Assembly: GCA_025201375.1 (NCBI GenBank)
Contig: JAIWZP010000005.1
Location: 620,001-684,000 of the forward strand
Direction of reading: 5' to 3'
Length of the DNA: 64,000 bases
Source of the DNA: Gongronella butleri
Lineage: Eukaryota; Mucoromycota; Mucoromycetes; Mucorales; Cunninghamellaceae
The notes under the pieces were generated by a model. It saw only the letters and a list, made by a program, of their open reading frames with translations. It searched no databases and was not told the DNA's origin. Position numbers and translations under genes: made by a program. Shown here piece after piece: positions 1-11,481 of this stretch (position 1 is the first letter of the stretch; every line of letters starts with the position of its first letter).

Positions 1-100
1 TTGATCTGGTCCAAAAAGTATGGGGACATTTTAAAAAAAAATGTCGGCTGCCGATCTCATGCATCCTTTTATTTTTTATTTTTTTTTGGTGATTTGTTAG

Positions 101-1957
101 ACAAAGGAAATTTACCTCAACGAATGCGGCACCTTGTCTGAGATCAACAAGTATCTGGCCGAGGAGGACCCGACCCCCGAGGAATATGAGCAGGTAATTA
201 AAAAAAAAACGCGTCAAAATGGAGAAAATAGACGCGGTTTGCTCATTTTTTGATGCATTTTTTAGGCGAAAAAGGACCAGAACGCGTGCATTCAGAACAT
301 TGAGGCGGTTGCGCAGGAGCACCGTGAGGCGATTGACGCGTACAATGGGACGAACAAGACGTGGACGGATGATTGGCGCGTGACGTGCGACCTTTACCAG
401 CAGATGGAAGAAAAGCGCATTCGATTTGTGCGCAGCAGTCTGTGGGCGTTTGCCAACATGATGAGCAGCGTGTACATTGTGGATGACCAGTGCTGCGAGC
501 GAATTCGCACGGCGCTCGAGTCGACAGACGTGGACAAGGACATTGTGTCGTTTGTTCAATCCAGCGGCACCGGCTACCATTTGCCCGAGGCCATTGTGTT
601 TGAGGATCACATGCCGCCCATGCCCACCCATGAGAACAAGCCAATGCATGGACATGACGATGACCAGCCGCCACAGTCGCCGCCGCAACAGCAGCAGCAG
701 CAGCAGCAGCATATGTACACGCGGTCCATGGAAGAGGCTGACAATTTGCTGACGGACATGGGTCATCCACCTCAACATCAGTCTTCTGCCCAACATCAAG
801 ACGAATTGCTCAGTGCCGGCAGTAGCGGCAGTGCCAACCATAAGCGTCTTAGCCAGCCACACCAATTGCCGCCTCTCGAATTCGCCCACGAACCCTTCCA
901 CGTCAATGACGAACACGATAAACGGGACATTGGCAGCGACAATGAGGCCCTTTCGCCGCGGTACGTGTCGGATGATGGCCAGGTCCCGCAATTGTCGGAG
1001 CACAAGCTGTCGCCGCAGCAGTTGCATCTGGAAGACAACCATCCATCTAATGCATTGGTCGCCGCGGTAGCTGCCGCACCCACAGCCGCCGCTGTCAAGG
1101 AAATCGCTTTGAATGAGGCACCATCGACCCCGGAGCCCACAAAGTCCACTTCCACAATGGAGGCCGCGGTCATCAAGCGCCCCGGATCCGCACTTTCCAA
1201 CAATTCGTCCGAGGCCCGACGCTTCAAGCCCGTGCCCAATCCGGCCTTCCGCAATACCGCCACCGCATCCGTGTCATCGGCAGAGAACCCCTCGTCCCCA
1301 GTCGCCGCAAGCGCTTCGTCGCCACCCAAAAAGGCCAGCAGCGTCATCGCCGTTGAAAAGGCGCCGCCCGCCAAATTGAACAAGGAGGACGACCCGCTTG
1401 CACTCACGGATGACGAGGAATCCGTGGAAAATTACCCAGTCGCCCCACGCCGTGCACCGCCTCGCGAGGAGAAATGGATGATCTCATCCATTCGTCGCCC
1501 GCAGCAGCTCCCCGTGCGGTCGCAACACGCTCGCGTCTACGACAACCAGGCCATCAATGCGCGTGCAAGCATGATCAGGCCCAATACCGCTCAGCAAGCC
1601 AATTCGGACACGGACGATGTTGTCCAGATGGCCGTGGCCGCCGCTGCCATCATGAATGCCTCGTCGTCCCCAGAGAATGGCCATCAACAGCAAACATTGG
1701 AAAACGCAGAATTACCCCGAAACAATGAAATTGACCAACAACACGACGACCAGCATGTGCCCCAGCAAACCGACCACGACAGCAATGATCCGTCGCCAAC
1801 GTCGGGTGGCTCCGGAAAGCTCAATCGCCCACACCCGCCATTGAAGATCGAAATTCCCGCCAAAAACAAGGACACCCGCGCCAAAGCCCAGGAGGCCATT
1901 GCTGCAGGACGCGCACAAGCCCAGCATCAGCAACCCCCTGCTGTGTCGCAGCAGCAA

Positions 1958-1989
<32 letters not shown>

Positions 1990-3153
1990 ATTGCCGCCGC
2001 AGCAATATCAGCCTTATCCTGCGCAGCAACAGCCTCAACATTCGCAAACCCCGCAAAATCAGCAAGACCAAGGTGCAAACAACGATGCCATGGGCATCCG
2101 CCCGCCGCCATGGCAACAAGAAGGCAATTACGACAAGACCAACAAGCCAATTCCGTCGTTCCCACCACCGTACAATAACAACAACACAATGGGTCAGGGG
2201 CCAATGAATCAGCAGCAGCACCGCGCGCAGCAGCAGCAACAGCAGCAGCAGCAAAATGGCCATGGCGGTGGATTGCAGCGATACCCGAGCGTGTCAGGCC
2301 CGCGTGTCGCCCCCGACAATATCATGAACGAGGCGCGACAGAGCAAAAACGACTTTGGCAAGTTCATGAAGGGCGTCCTTCACAAGCCTACCGCCGGCCA
2401 CCACGATAGACCCGTGTCGTACGATGCCGCGTCGCCACACGCCAACATGGCCGCCACTGCTCAGGCCGCAGGTCTCCAGGAACCCCCCAGCAAAAAGGAC
2501 AAGGGCGGACGCTTCTCCCTCAACATCTTCAAAAAGGACAAAAAGGGCGACAAGCCCTCGCCATCCCCCTCGACGGGCAACCCATCCATGTACTATGCAG
2601 GTGAGCCCTACGAATCCCTGCCGCCCATCCAATCCCAACAGGTGCGCCACTCGACGTCACAACGAAACAGCCAATTGCCCCCCTCCTCGGCTGCCCAACA
2701 GCACCAATTGCACCAACAACAGGCATCAACACCATCACCACAACAACAGCAGCCGCCGCAGCCTCGCCCACAACAACAACAGCAGCAGCAGGAGCAGCAG
2801 CAGCCATCTTTGTTTAACCCCCCGGAGCCTAGACGCCCCGAGGACGCACCCGTCGATGCCTTGCCAAAGCGCCTGGCGGATGGCACACCCATCCTGCAAT
2901 ACGTCCGTGCCCAATGGTCCTTCACCGCCACGGTAAACCAAAACTTTAAAAAAGAAAGTGGAAAAGAGTGGACATCTGACATCTGGTCCTTTTTTAATAG
3001 ATTCCCTCGGAAATGTCCTTTGGTGCCGGTGATCGTCTTGCCGTCGTGGCAAAGCAACCCGACGGATGGTGGGAAGCCGTGCTCATGGGCCCTCAAGGCA
3101 ACCAGCCAAGTCGTGGCCTCGTGCCCGGAAATTATTGCACCGTCGATGAATGA
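101..3153 (+). CDS. F-BAR and SH3 domain protein (Imp2/Cdc15/Hof1 type), 5' end missing
   Basis: Exons read here are 101-193, 266-2932 and 3001-3153; the gene starts left of the window. The first two exons encode the C-terminal half of an F-BAR helical domain, including the stretch WAFANMMSSVYIVDD followed by a conserved Cys-Glu-Arg-Ile helix typical of Imp2/Cdc15/Hof1 proteins. A long disordered middle follows, rich in Gln, Pro and Ser, with several CAG/CAA-coded Gln runs (about 688-710, 1948-1989, 2211-2255 and 2767-2805). The last intron interrupts an SH3 domain: after splicing the reading continues IPSEMSFGAGDRLAVV and ends with the SH3 hallmarks DGWWEA and GLVPGNY. Without splicing the frame would run on to 3205 in non-SH3 sequence, so 3153 is the better stop. 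Known members bend membrane and scaffold the cytokinetic ring at the septum; that role is inferred from family. Confidence 0.88.
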
Positions 3154-3736
3154 TTTGCATTGCTTTTTTGCGTTTTCTTTTCTTTTTTTTTTTTTTACCT
3201 TTTAATTCTTTATCTCTTGGGATGGCTGCGAATAAACTTATCATTTAATTTCTATTATGAACACTTTAGACAATTTACAGAATAGATGGCATCAGAACGT
3301 TTGTATGATACTGCAGTGTATGATAGATATGTACTGTATTGATATTCTCGTTTTTGGCGCTTGTTTTGCTGTTACGTATGCTGCAGTCGCCTATTTGGCA
3401 GCGAATCGGTGCAATCGATGAGCGGAGGGTCGATGAGGGCGTCAAAAATGAAAATCTGCTTTTTTTTTTTTGCGCACATTTCTGCGACATCCGTGAACAG
3501 GATCATTTTAAAATATATTGGTCAAAGGGCAATTTCAAAAAGAGGTCCGTGGAGATTCTGGGATGCGATTTATTTGATGCAAAAGGTGGGATAAATGCCA
3601 AATGAAAGGGGAGGGAGTTGATGGATGATTGTGCTCCCGGGGGAGGGGGGGTTTTTTTTGCGGGTGGGGGGAATTGAGCTGTACACAAAGGAAAGAGATG
3701 GTTTTATATGCTACAGGGAATTAAAAAAGAAGAAGA
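3154..3736. other. Intergenic, convergent 3' flanks
   Basis: This holds the 3' flanks of the F-BAR gene (plus) and the PPR gene (minus). It contains AATAAA-like sequence near 3230 and T-rich and G-rich runs. I see no credible coding region. Confidence 0.6.
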
Positions 3737-5106
3737 TCAACCCGTGGTCACGGGTTGCGAGGCGCTGGTCAGACCCAATGCGGCCTGTTTTGCACGTCGT
3801 CGGTCATTGATGTCTGCCTTGTCGGCAATGTACTCGTGCAGGTGGGTGGACACGTTGTAGCCGCATGCCTTCATGTCCTCGATGGCGAGCGGCAGGCGTG
3901 CATCGTTGCACGCTGCGAGTTTCTTGACGAGACGATAATAGGCGCCGCGGAAGGGAACGTCGCCACGCTGTTTGATCTGCTCCAGGTAGTCAAAGGCGGC
4001 CTCGTAATTGTCGTGATTTGTGCACATGAGAACGACCATTTTGGACAGCGAGCTGACGGCAGGATGCACGTGGTGCGTGTGTGTGAGGTCGTGGAAGATG
4101 GCGGTGCCGGCGTCGGGGTTGCGAGCGTGGATGCAGGCGTCCAGCAGGGCGTCCAGGGTATCGACGTCGGGCGTCAGGTTCAGGGCGTGCCTCATGTCAA
4201 ATGTTTTCATGGCATTGTCAAAGTCACCATGGTAGGCAAACGCGTGGATGACCATGTTGAACGCGACAATGTCGACCGCGCCGCTCTGGGTATAAATGTC
4301 GTCGAGTGCCTGCCGAGCGAGCCGCACCGCGTTGATGTCGTTGCCCAGCCGCCGCGCCACGGCCGTCGTCGTCGTCTTTGTCACCGCCACGCCCGCTTTG
4401 CGCATCGCCTCAAACACGCGCAGCGTGTTGTGCAAATCAAGCGTCGACGCAAACGCGTCCAAAAGACATGCAAAGTGGTGCTCGACAAGCGGCAGCCCAT
4501 GCTCGGCAAGCGTCGCCAGAATTGTATACGCAAGCTGCGCATCGCCCGCTCGACCCGCCACAAGGATGGCCATCTTGCCAACGCCGTCGTCCACCATCAT
4601 CTTGTTTTCCTGCACCACCACTGGCCAGTAGAATTGGAGCAATTGGACCTTAAAAAAACCAGCGAGTGAGCCTTTTTGTATAAAAAAAAAAAAAAATAGA
4701 AAGGAAAAAAAAAAAGGGGGTTACCTGATCGTCCATGGCCGCGAGGCGTAGGATCGCCATGGCATGCTTGGCGAGATTTGGTGAGGTTGGCGCCGCTTCG
4801 CGTGCTTTTAGCCATAAATCGTGTGCGGTCTGTGGCTGGCGATATTTGATGGCCATGGGCAGCACGAGAAAGACAGAGGACGCCGTGGGCGCTAATCCTT
4901 TCGTTTCCATGTCCTCGAGCAGGTCGAGCGCGTGTTCAAACGCGTCATTCTCCACGGCGCATCGTATCCGCATCTCGTACGTGTCGCTCGTAGCTTCCAT
5001 GCCGTGTTTCGCCATGGTGTCGAGAATCCGTGCCTGCAGAGTGGTATCAGCCGATTGTGCTGCGAGCTTGAAAAAGGACGGGAAAATGCCATCAGCTTTC
5101 ATGCCA

Positions 5107-5139
<33 letters not shown>

Positions 5140-5606
5140 ACAAACCTTGAGCGCACGGTGATAAAACTCCATTGGCGCGACTATCTTGTAAGCATCCATG
5201 TCATCAAGCATGGGTCTGATGCGCGAGCGTTGATTGTTGGCAATGTAGACAGAGAGCAGCTGGTCATACATGGCGAGTGTCGGGGTCAATTGACTGTTCT
5301 TGACGCGGTTGAGGATCCAATGCGATTTGCGCTGTCGTGCCGCGCTATCCACGCTGGATGCCCACAATTGCTGCCATTCCTGCTCGGCCTGCTGCAGCGT
5401 CGTGAAGCGCGCTTCGTGTGTCGTCGTGGCCGACTGTAGCGACCGTGACGGCACCACCGGCTGCTGCGCTCGACGCACGACAACTAACAAAACAAAGCAA
5501 AAATGGGTGAGGATCTCGCCTTTTCCCCCCATTTCTGCCCCCCCATGCTGCAAATAATACCTCTCCAACGGCTTTTAGGTATTGATCGTAAAGCCGAGTA
5601 TAGCAT
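3737..5606 (-). CDS. Pentatricopeptide repeat (PPR) protein, probably mitochondrial
   Basis: Four exons on the minus strand (5561-5606, 5146-5483, 4725-5066, 3737-4648) give 545 residues. The short first exon was chosen because it supplies an ATG at 5604-5606, keeps phase and creates a basic, Arg-rich N-terminus (MLYSALRSIPKSRWR) that looks like a mitochondrial presequence. The rest is made of degenerate 35-residue helical-hairpin repeats with PPR signatures such as DIVAFNMVIHAFAYHGDF and TPDVDTLDALLDAC. Fungal PPR proteins usually bind organellar RNA and act in mitochondrial transcript stability or translation. The specific target cannot be told from sequence. The acceptor of the third exon (AAG|CTC at 5066/5067) is less certain than the others. 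Confidence 0.82.
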
Positions 5607-5949
5607 TAGCCGCGCCCGTCGTGTGTAATTTCGAAGAAAAAAGCGAGATCAACAAGGAAAAGAATAAAAAAAAGAACCCCTTTCTCATTTTTGTCCGGCA
5701 GCCCCGGTCGGGCTTTGAATTAGGCATTGGGTGGCCAAAAAAAAAGTGTGCATGACAAAAAATAGTAGATTTTTATTGTCGACGCGAGTAAATATTACGA
5801 AATGCTTTATAGGGAAGGGGGGGGGGAGATGGGTGGGGACGTAAAATAACAAAAAAAAAAAAAAGACGGAATGAGGATGGTGTAAAATGCAGCGAAAGAA
5901 ATAAAAAAAAAGAAAAAAAAAAAGAAAAAGGGAATAAGGGGGACGTTTT
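5607..5949. other. Intergenic, poly-A/T rich
   Basis: This lies between the start of the PPR gene and the stop of BRE1, both on the minus strand. It consists largely of A- and T-runs with a G-run near 5815-5830. It should carry the PPR promoter and the BRE1 3' end; I see no further gene. Confidence 0.55.
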
Positions 5950-8900
5950 TCACATGTAGAGTGGGCGCATGTCTTTTGAGCTGAATGGCTGATCGCAAGT
6001 TGGGCATCGTCTCTTTTGTGCATCAATGCGTTCGTCAAGACATTCCTTGCAAAAGAGATGCATGCAGGACAGGAGGACGTGGGTCTTGAGGCGCTGCTTG
6101 CATGCGCCGCAATTGAGCAATTGACGATAATCGTTCATTTCGCGATTTAGGCGTGCCTCTGTATCAGGGTCGATGAGTGGCGTGCTATTGTCAATTTTGC
6201 GCTGCAGCAGGCGGCGGTCTTCGTCTGCACGGCGGTGCGCTAGCGCGTCGTTTTCGCGGTCGCGGATCTGGTCAGCCAATCGCTGTTCCTGCCGGGCAAT
6301 CTCCTCGCGCTGGTGCTGCGCGCTCTGCTGGTGCTGTGCGAGCTGCTTTTCGAGCTCGGCGCGCTTGTCGCGGTAGACTTGGCTGATGTCGCGTGCCAAG
6401 GCGATCTGGCGGTCGTACGACGCGAGTTGATTGATTGTGTGCCGCTCCTTGTCTTTCATGCTGCGACTCGCCACCATTTGCCGCTCAATCTGCCGCTCCA
6501 ATGCCTCGGCCACCATCTGGTGCGCGTCGCGTGATTTGTTCAATGCACTGAACACTTGGTTGTTCTGCACGCGTTCCTGTTGCAGCGCAACCACTTCCTC
6601 TTCTTCGCCCATCAGCGCGCCAATCTTGCTCACAATCTGCTCGTCATCCGCTTGGCAAGCCATGGCCATCGAGTCCAGCTCCTTGAGCAGCGAGGTCTCC
6701 GACTATAAATATAAACAAGAGATAATGAGCGTTTTTTTCAAATTTTTTTTTTTTCAATTTTTTTTCTTTTTTTGATGATGATGGTGACTTACCGCTTCAT
6801 AGGTCTCGATCTGCTGTTGTAAATGTTGATTGGTCTGGCGAATCTCGTCGAGGCGCGCCTGCAAAGCATGGATGTCCGGCTCAGCATCGTCAGAAGCAGG
6901 GTCAAAGCCGAACAATTGGATGAATTCGTGGCGTTCTTTTTCGAGTTTGGCAAGCGGGGCCAAGAGGGCGACATTTTCATCGAGGAGACGCGTGTCGTCG
7001 TCGGTCAAGCTGTGTTTCTCGATGATGCGATGGCGGATAGCGGCGATTTCGTCGTCCAGGGCGGCTTTTTGAGCGGTGAGGGTTTCTAGGGTGAGATTTG
7101 GTTTGTCGAGTGCGGCCACGTGGTTGTACAGGAGGTTGGAGCCCCTGGTGGCAGTGGTGAAGGCGGCGGCATGGATCTGCAAGCGTCGGCGGACTTGGAA
7201 TTCAAGCGTGTCTATGCGTTTCTTGCGTGCGTCGTCCAATTGCTGCCATTCGTTGCGTGACGCGCGCGTGTCTGCGATGGATGCCTTTTCGTGGTCGATT
7301 TTCGCCTGGAGGTTGTCACGTTGGCCACGGACGGATGCCAATTCCTCCTCGAGGGCGGTTCGACGCGCACGGCTCTGGTCCAAAGCCTTGTCACGCGTCT
7401 TGTTGGCGTCTTCCATCAACGCGCGGTTGCGACGCGTCTCGTCCACGACCTCGCGCTGCAACGCGTCCACCTCGGCCTCCAGACGATGCACACGGTCCTT
7501 TTGGAACTCACGCGCCTGGTGCAGCCGGCTGTACGCCGCCGAACGACGCAGCACCGGCTCCGGCAGGTTCATCATGTCCAATTCCAGCTGCGCCGCCTGC
7601 TGCTTGAGCCTAATCCGCTGCTCCGTCACCTCCTCGGCTTCGCGCAAGCGCAGTGCAAGCGTCTCTTGTAGCGGTCCAAGCACATCCGCCTGTGAAAGCG
7701 AGGTTTCTGCCGTGGGTGGTGGTGGCACGCTGGAAGACGAAGAAGAAGATGCCGATACCGATGCCGCTGATGTTGCTGATGCTGCTGCTGCTGCTGACGA
7801 CGACGAAGACGATGCAACCACCGGCGCCGGCGCGGCTTGCCTCTTTTCTTTGGCCTGTTGCTCCGCCATCGCCACCTCTTGACGCGTGCGCTGCAAAAGT
7901 TGCTCAGACAGATCTAACTTGCGGCTGGACAATCGCAATTCCTCGTTGAGAATCAGGTACTATGAAAATAAAAAAGTCGCGTGAGATCCCACTTTTTTTT
8001 TTCTCTTTTTTCCTTCTTACCTTGAGGTACGATTCACGATATTGCTCAATTGTCTCGCCGAGCTCCTCCTGCCCATCAGCCCACATGGTCAACACGCGCT
8101 GGTATTCATCCATCATTTCCTTGTCTACTCTTGTTTGCATGCCGTCTAAGAGGTGTTTGCGCTTTTGCGTCCAATCCTCGATCGTGTTGGCCAATTCGTG
8201 ATTGTGCAGCTTCAAGCTGCCTTTTTTTTCCTTTAGAATCTTGTTCAAGTGGGTCGTGTTGCTGTCGATCCACTCGTCGGACAACATTGACTCAATGTCT
8301 ATAAATGATGTAAGCAACGCGCACCCAATTGACTTTTTTTTTTCTGTTACCAGGCTGCGACTTGCACGACGCGCGATCCAGCGTATAGTCATCGAGCATG
8401 CGCTTCAAATCCGCTTGGAGCTGCCAAAAAAAATAAAATAAAATAAAATAAAAAAATCAACACGACAAGCGCATAAAAACGGCTTTCCATGGTTCCCTTT
8501 TTCTTGTTTTCACCAAACTTACGCGCTCAAAATTCGATTCCCACGATTGTAGCTCGGTCTTTGCGTCTGACTTGCGCTGTTCTGCTTCCTGCACGCGGGT
8601 CTCCAGGCGCTTGCTGGTTCGCTATAGGCAGAAATAAAAAATAAGTATGTTTTGTGGCCACCTGATGCCTCTTGGTTTCAAAACTTACCATATACTCCAT
8701 CCATTGTCGAGAGATGGCATCCTTGCGGACCACATCGAGCGACGCCTACAAGAGCGAGAAAAAAAAAAAAAAGAAAGGTAAAATGAGCCTCTTGTTATTG
8801 CTTTTTTGCCACTTTTTTCATGATTTTACCTTGAATGGGGTGTTGTCATCCTCTTCGTCCTGTGGCGAGGGTGACGCCGGGCGCGACACTTGATGCCTCT

Positions 8901-8967
8901 TTGGCGTCACTGTGTCTTCTGGATCAGCAAGTCGCCGTTTGCCTGGATCATCCATAGGGGGCGCCAT
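5950..8967 (-). CDS. BRE1: E3 ubiquitin-protein ligase Bre1 (histone H2B)
   Basis: Seven minus-strand exons (8830-8967, 8689-8745, 8523-8621, 8351-8420, 8021-8298, 6793-7959, 5950-6702) give 853 residues. The N-terminus is short and polar. The body is almost continuous coiled coil with heptad-like Leu/Arg/Glu/Gln patterns. The last 53 residues (from about 801) are a C3HC4 RING with the spaced pairs CGAC, CMHLFCKEC and CPTC, ending at the extreme C-terminus as in Bre1 family members. Bre1 monoubiquitinates histone H2B with Rad6, upstream of H3K4 and H3K79 methylation. A second in-frame ATG lies four codons downstream (8953-8955). A low-complexity Ser/Ala stretch near 7730-7820 separates two coiled-coil blocks. 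Length and domain order fit the family. Confidence 0.93.
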
Positions 8968-9158
8968 CAATCAAGAATGAGAAAAGAAAAAGAATAAAGA
9001 AAAAAAAAAGTGGAAAAAGGCGAAGCACAGATTTTTTTTTTTAAAAAAAAAGCTGCGAGCCGGTCACGCCGCTAGAATTGGGCAGCCGCCACTCGCTCCT
9101 TTTTTTTTTTTTTGTTCTTTCAATGAAAAAAAAATGCATGAATGTGCCTTTTTTTTTA

Positions 9159-10692
9159 TTATTTCTTGCGGACGAGGATGACATCGCGTGTGTTGGGTAT
9201 ACATTTTATGGGCGTGCTGTCGATCTTGTCGTGTGTGGCCGGATAATACGCCTTTTGGTGCTTGAGGACGATCAGGACGGGCACGGTGCCGCGTGCAACG
9301 TGCGAATCGACAATATCGAGCCCATCTTCTTTCTTTTTCTCATTGGCGAAGCGCGTGATGGCCAATTGGTTGGCAAAATCAAAGGCAACCCACACATTTT
9401 GATTCTTGTTGTTGTTGTCAGGCGGCTGAAACACCCAAATATGCTGCAATTGCGCGACACGATCGACGTCCAGCGACCGCGCGTCGGCGTACGACACGAG
9501 CGCAGGCTCCATGGCTTTTTTTTCCTCGGCAACCACGAGCGTCGACGATGAAGACGACCTCGAGGACGACACCACGGATGGCGGCCGCTTAAACAATCGT
9601 GAGAGCCACCCGGCTGTGCGCTTGCTCGTGGTCGTGCTGCTGCTGGTGGTCGCCGAGCGTAGGGACGAAAGTGTCGACAGATCATCCAAAGGCGGCACGG
9701 CTGCTGCAGGAGGGGGAGGAGGATTTGGAAGATTTGCAGGATTTGGAGGAGGAGCAGACGTGGCAGAATTGTTCGAATGAGCCACTCTTGGCGCACCATT
9801 GACCGTCATGGGACCGTCATGTGAGCGAGGAATAGTGGGAGGAGCCTCTGCAAGCACATGATCGCCTGCTTGGGGGGTCGCAGCGCCGGCAAAAGACAGC
9901 GGATCGCTAAAATTATCTTGATCAATGGCAAACGACCGAAGCGCCTCGACATTCAACTGTGCGTTCCGTGCAGCAAGCAGCTCCATCTCTGTCGGCGACT
10001 CGTCGTCATCGTCCACATCGTCAATCGCTTCATCTTGGTAGGATTCGTCCCGATCGGGCGCAAATTCGTCATAAAACGCGGCGTCGTCGTCGTATGCATA
10101 CGATTCACCCGTCGACCGGCGGCGCAGGCCGCGCGACGGGCGAGGTGCAGCTGGTTGGCGTGGCATTGGCGCCATTGAGCGGCGGCTGCGTGGTGTTTGT
10201 GATGGTTGTAATGGTTGATGTTGTTGTGGATGCAAATGGATGGTGTGTGGCGGACTGGACCATTGGTCGCCTGCCGCAGACGGAGGATAATGTCGATAGG
10301 AAGCTGCGCGTGGTGCGCGGCCACCAAGCGTGTGTCGTGGCGGTGGTGGTGGTGGCGGCGACGAGAAATGAACAGGGACCAGCCCCCCTCCTCGTTGCTG
10401 CTGCTGCTGCTGTTTAGCCCACTTTTTTTTTTTTTAAAAAAAGAATTGGACCGAGGAAATCAGAAAAAGGGGACATTTTTTTGTTTATGTTGGTCTTGGC
10501 GCTTCTTTTTTTTTTTTTCTTTTGTCTTACCCTGGCGTCTCGATAAGCAATGGGGTCGTCATAGGCATGGATGGGCGGGGAAAACGTACTATTGCGCTGC
10601 ATGAGCACCGGGTCATCGTACGAGGGCCGCCGGCTCCAGGTGCCCATGCTCGTATACCCATAGCGGCTATGGTCTTGGTACGCGTGCGGCAT
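9159..10692 (-). CDS. Unrecognised protein with ordered C-terminal region
   Basis: Two minus-strand exons (10531-10692 and 9159-10409) give about 470 residues. The N-terminus is rich in Tyr, His, Arg and Pro. The second exon opens with a Gln run and is then mostly disordered and Ser/Pro/Ala-rich, with one acidic patch (IDDVDDDDESPTEME). The last 120 residues look folded, with the aromatic stretches IWVFQPPD and VWVAFDFANQLAITRF followed by beta-rich sequence ending in VILVRKK. I do not recognise the family; the Trp/aromatic spacing is faintly WWE-like, but that is weak. Start and splice choice rest on phase and on an ATG with a clean GTAAG donor at 10530. The acceptor sits in a CAG run, so the number of Gln residues is uncertain. 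Confidence 0.7.
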
Positions 10693-11021
10693 ACTCGGTC
10701 AACACATGCTACCAATGAGCGGAAAAGAAAAAAAAATTAACAAAAAGGGGGAGGGGGGGACAAAGCGCAAGACCAACAAAAAAAAAAAAAAAAGAAGAGA
10801 GAGAAAAAAAAGAGAGAGAAATCAGAACACAAAAAAAAAAAAAGGGTTTTGGGTGGCCCTTTTTTCGTATTTGTTGCAAAAGGACGGAACGCATCGGCCA
10901 ATCAGGCTGCATGGGCCAATGCGACGTGGATGACTCCCTCTTTTTTTTTTCCTCTTCTTGACCCATGCAACAAAGTAGACGAGGGGGGCGATTCCATGGA
11001 ACACGCGCGCGCGCATCTCTC

Positions 11022-11052
<31 letters not shown>

Positions 11053-11481
11053 CAAAACACACACACTCACACACGCGCACCATTGCGTCTCACATCGGGC
11101 CAATGCATCGCCGGCGTCATTCCAATGCATGGCCAATGCAACCATCATGACCCCCTCCTTTTTTATTTATTTTTTGTCTTCCCAAGGGGGCCCATCAATG
11201 GATGGTCAATGACGACAAAAAAGGCTGGTAGCGCGTCGTTTTTGTTTTTTCGCATTTTTTTGCAAAAGGAAAAAAAGGATCCGCTCGTTTTTTTCGTCAT
11301 CATGCAAAGCACAAGTCGACTTTTTAAAACACTTGTCGGCCCCACGGCAAAACCTGTCAGCGGGCGGAGCTTGGATGGATTGCACCAAAAACGAGTTTTT
11401 GGAGGTGCAATCTCTCCACCCCCAGCACATTTATCCACTTTTTTTTCTTCTCCACTTTTTTTTTTTTTATTCGTTGAGCCC
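10693..11481. promoter_or_regulatory. Divergent promoter region with CCAAT boxes
   Basis: This separates the minus-strand unknown gene from the plus-strand Zn2Cys6 gene. Several CCAAT motifs stand close together (about 10898, 10916, 11100, 11124 and 11134), mixed with long A/T runs and a CA-repeat near 11055-11070. CCAAT is the binding site of the HAP/NF-Y complex in fungi; use here is inferred. Confidence 0.4.

Noticed and set aside
1712..2263. Minus-strand Leu-rich frame resembling a membrane protein
   Set aside because: Its Leu runs are the complement of CAG/CAA Gln codons in the F-BAR gene.
3154..3205. Reading the F-BAR gene through to 3205
   Set aside because: That frame reads the last intron and destroys the SH3 domain; splicing at 2933-3000 restores it and stops at 3153.
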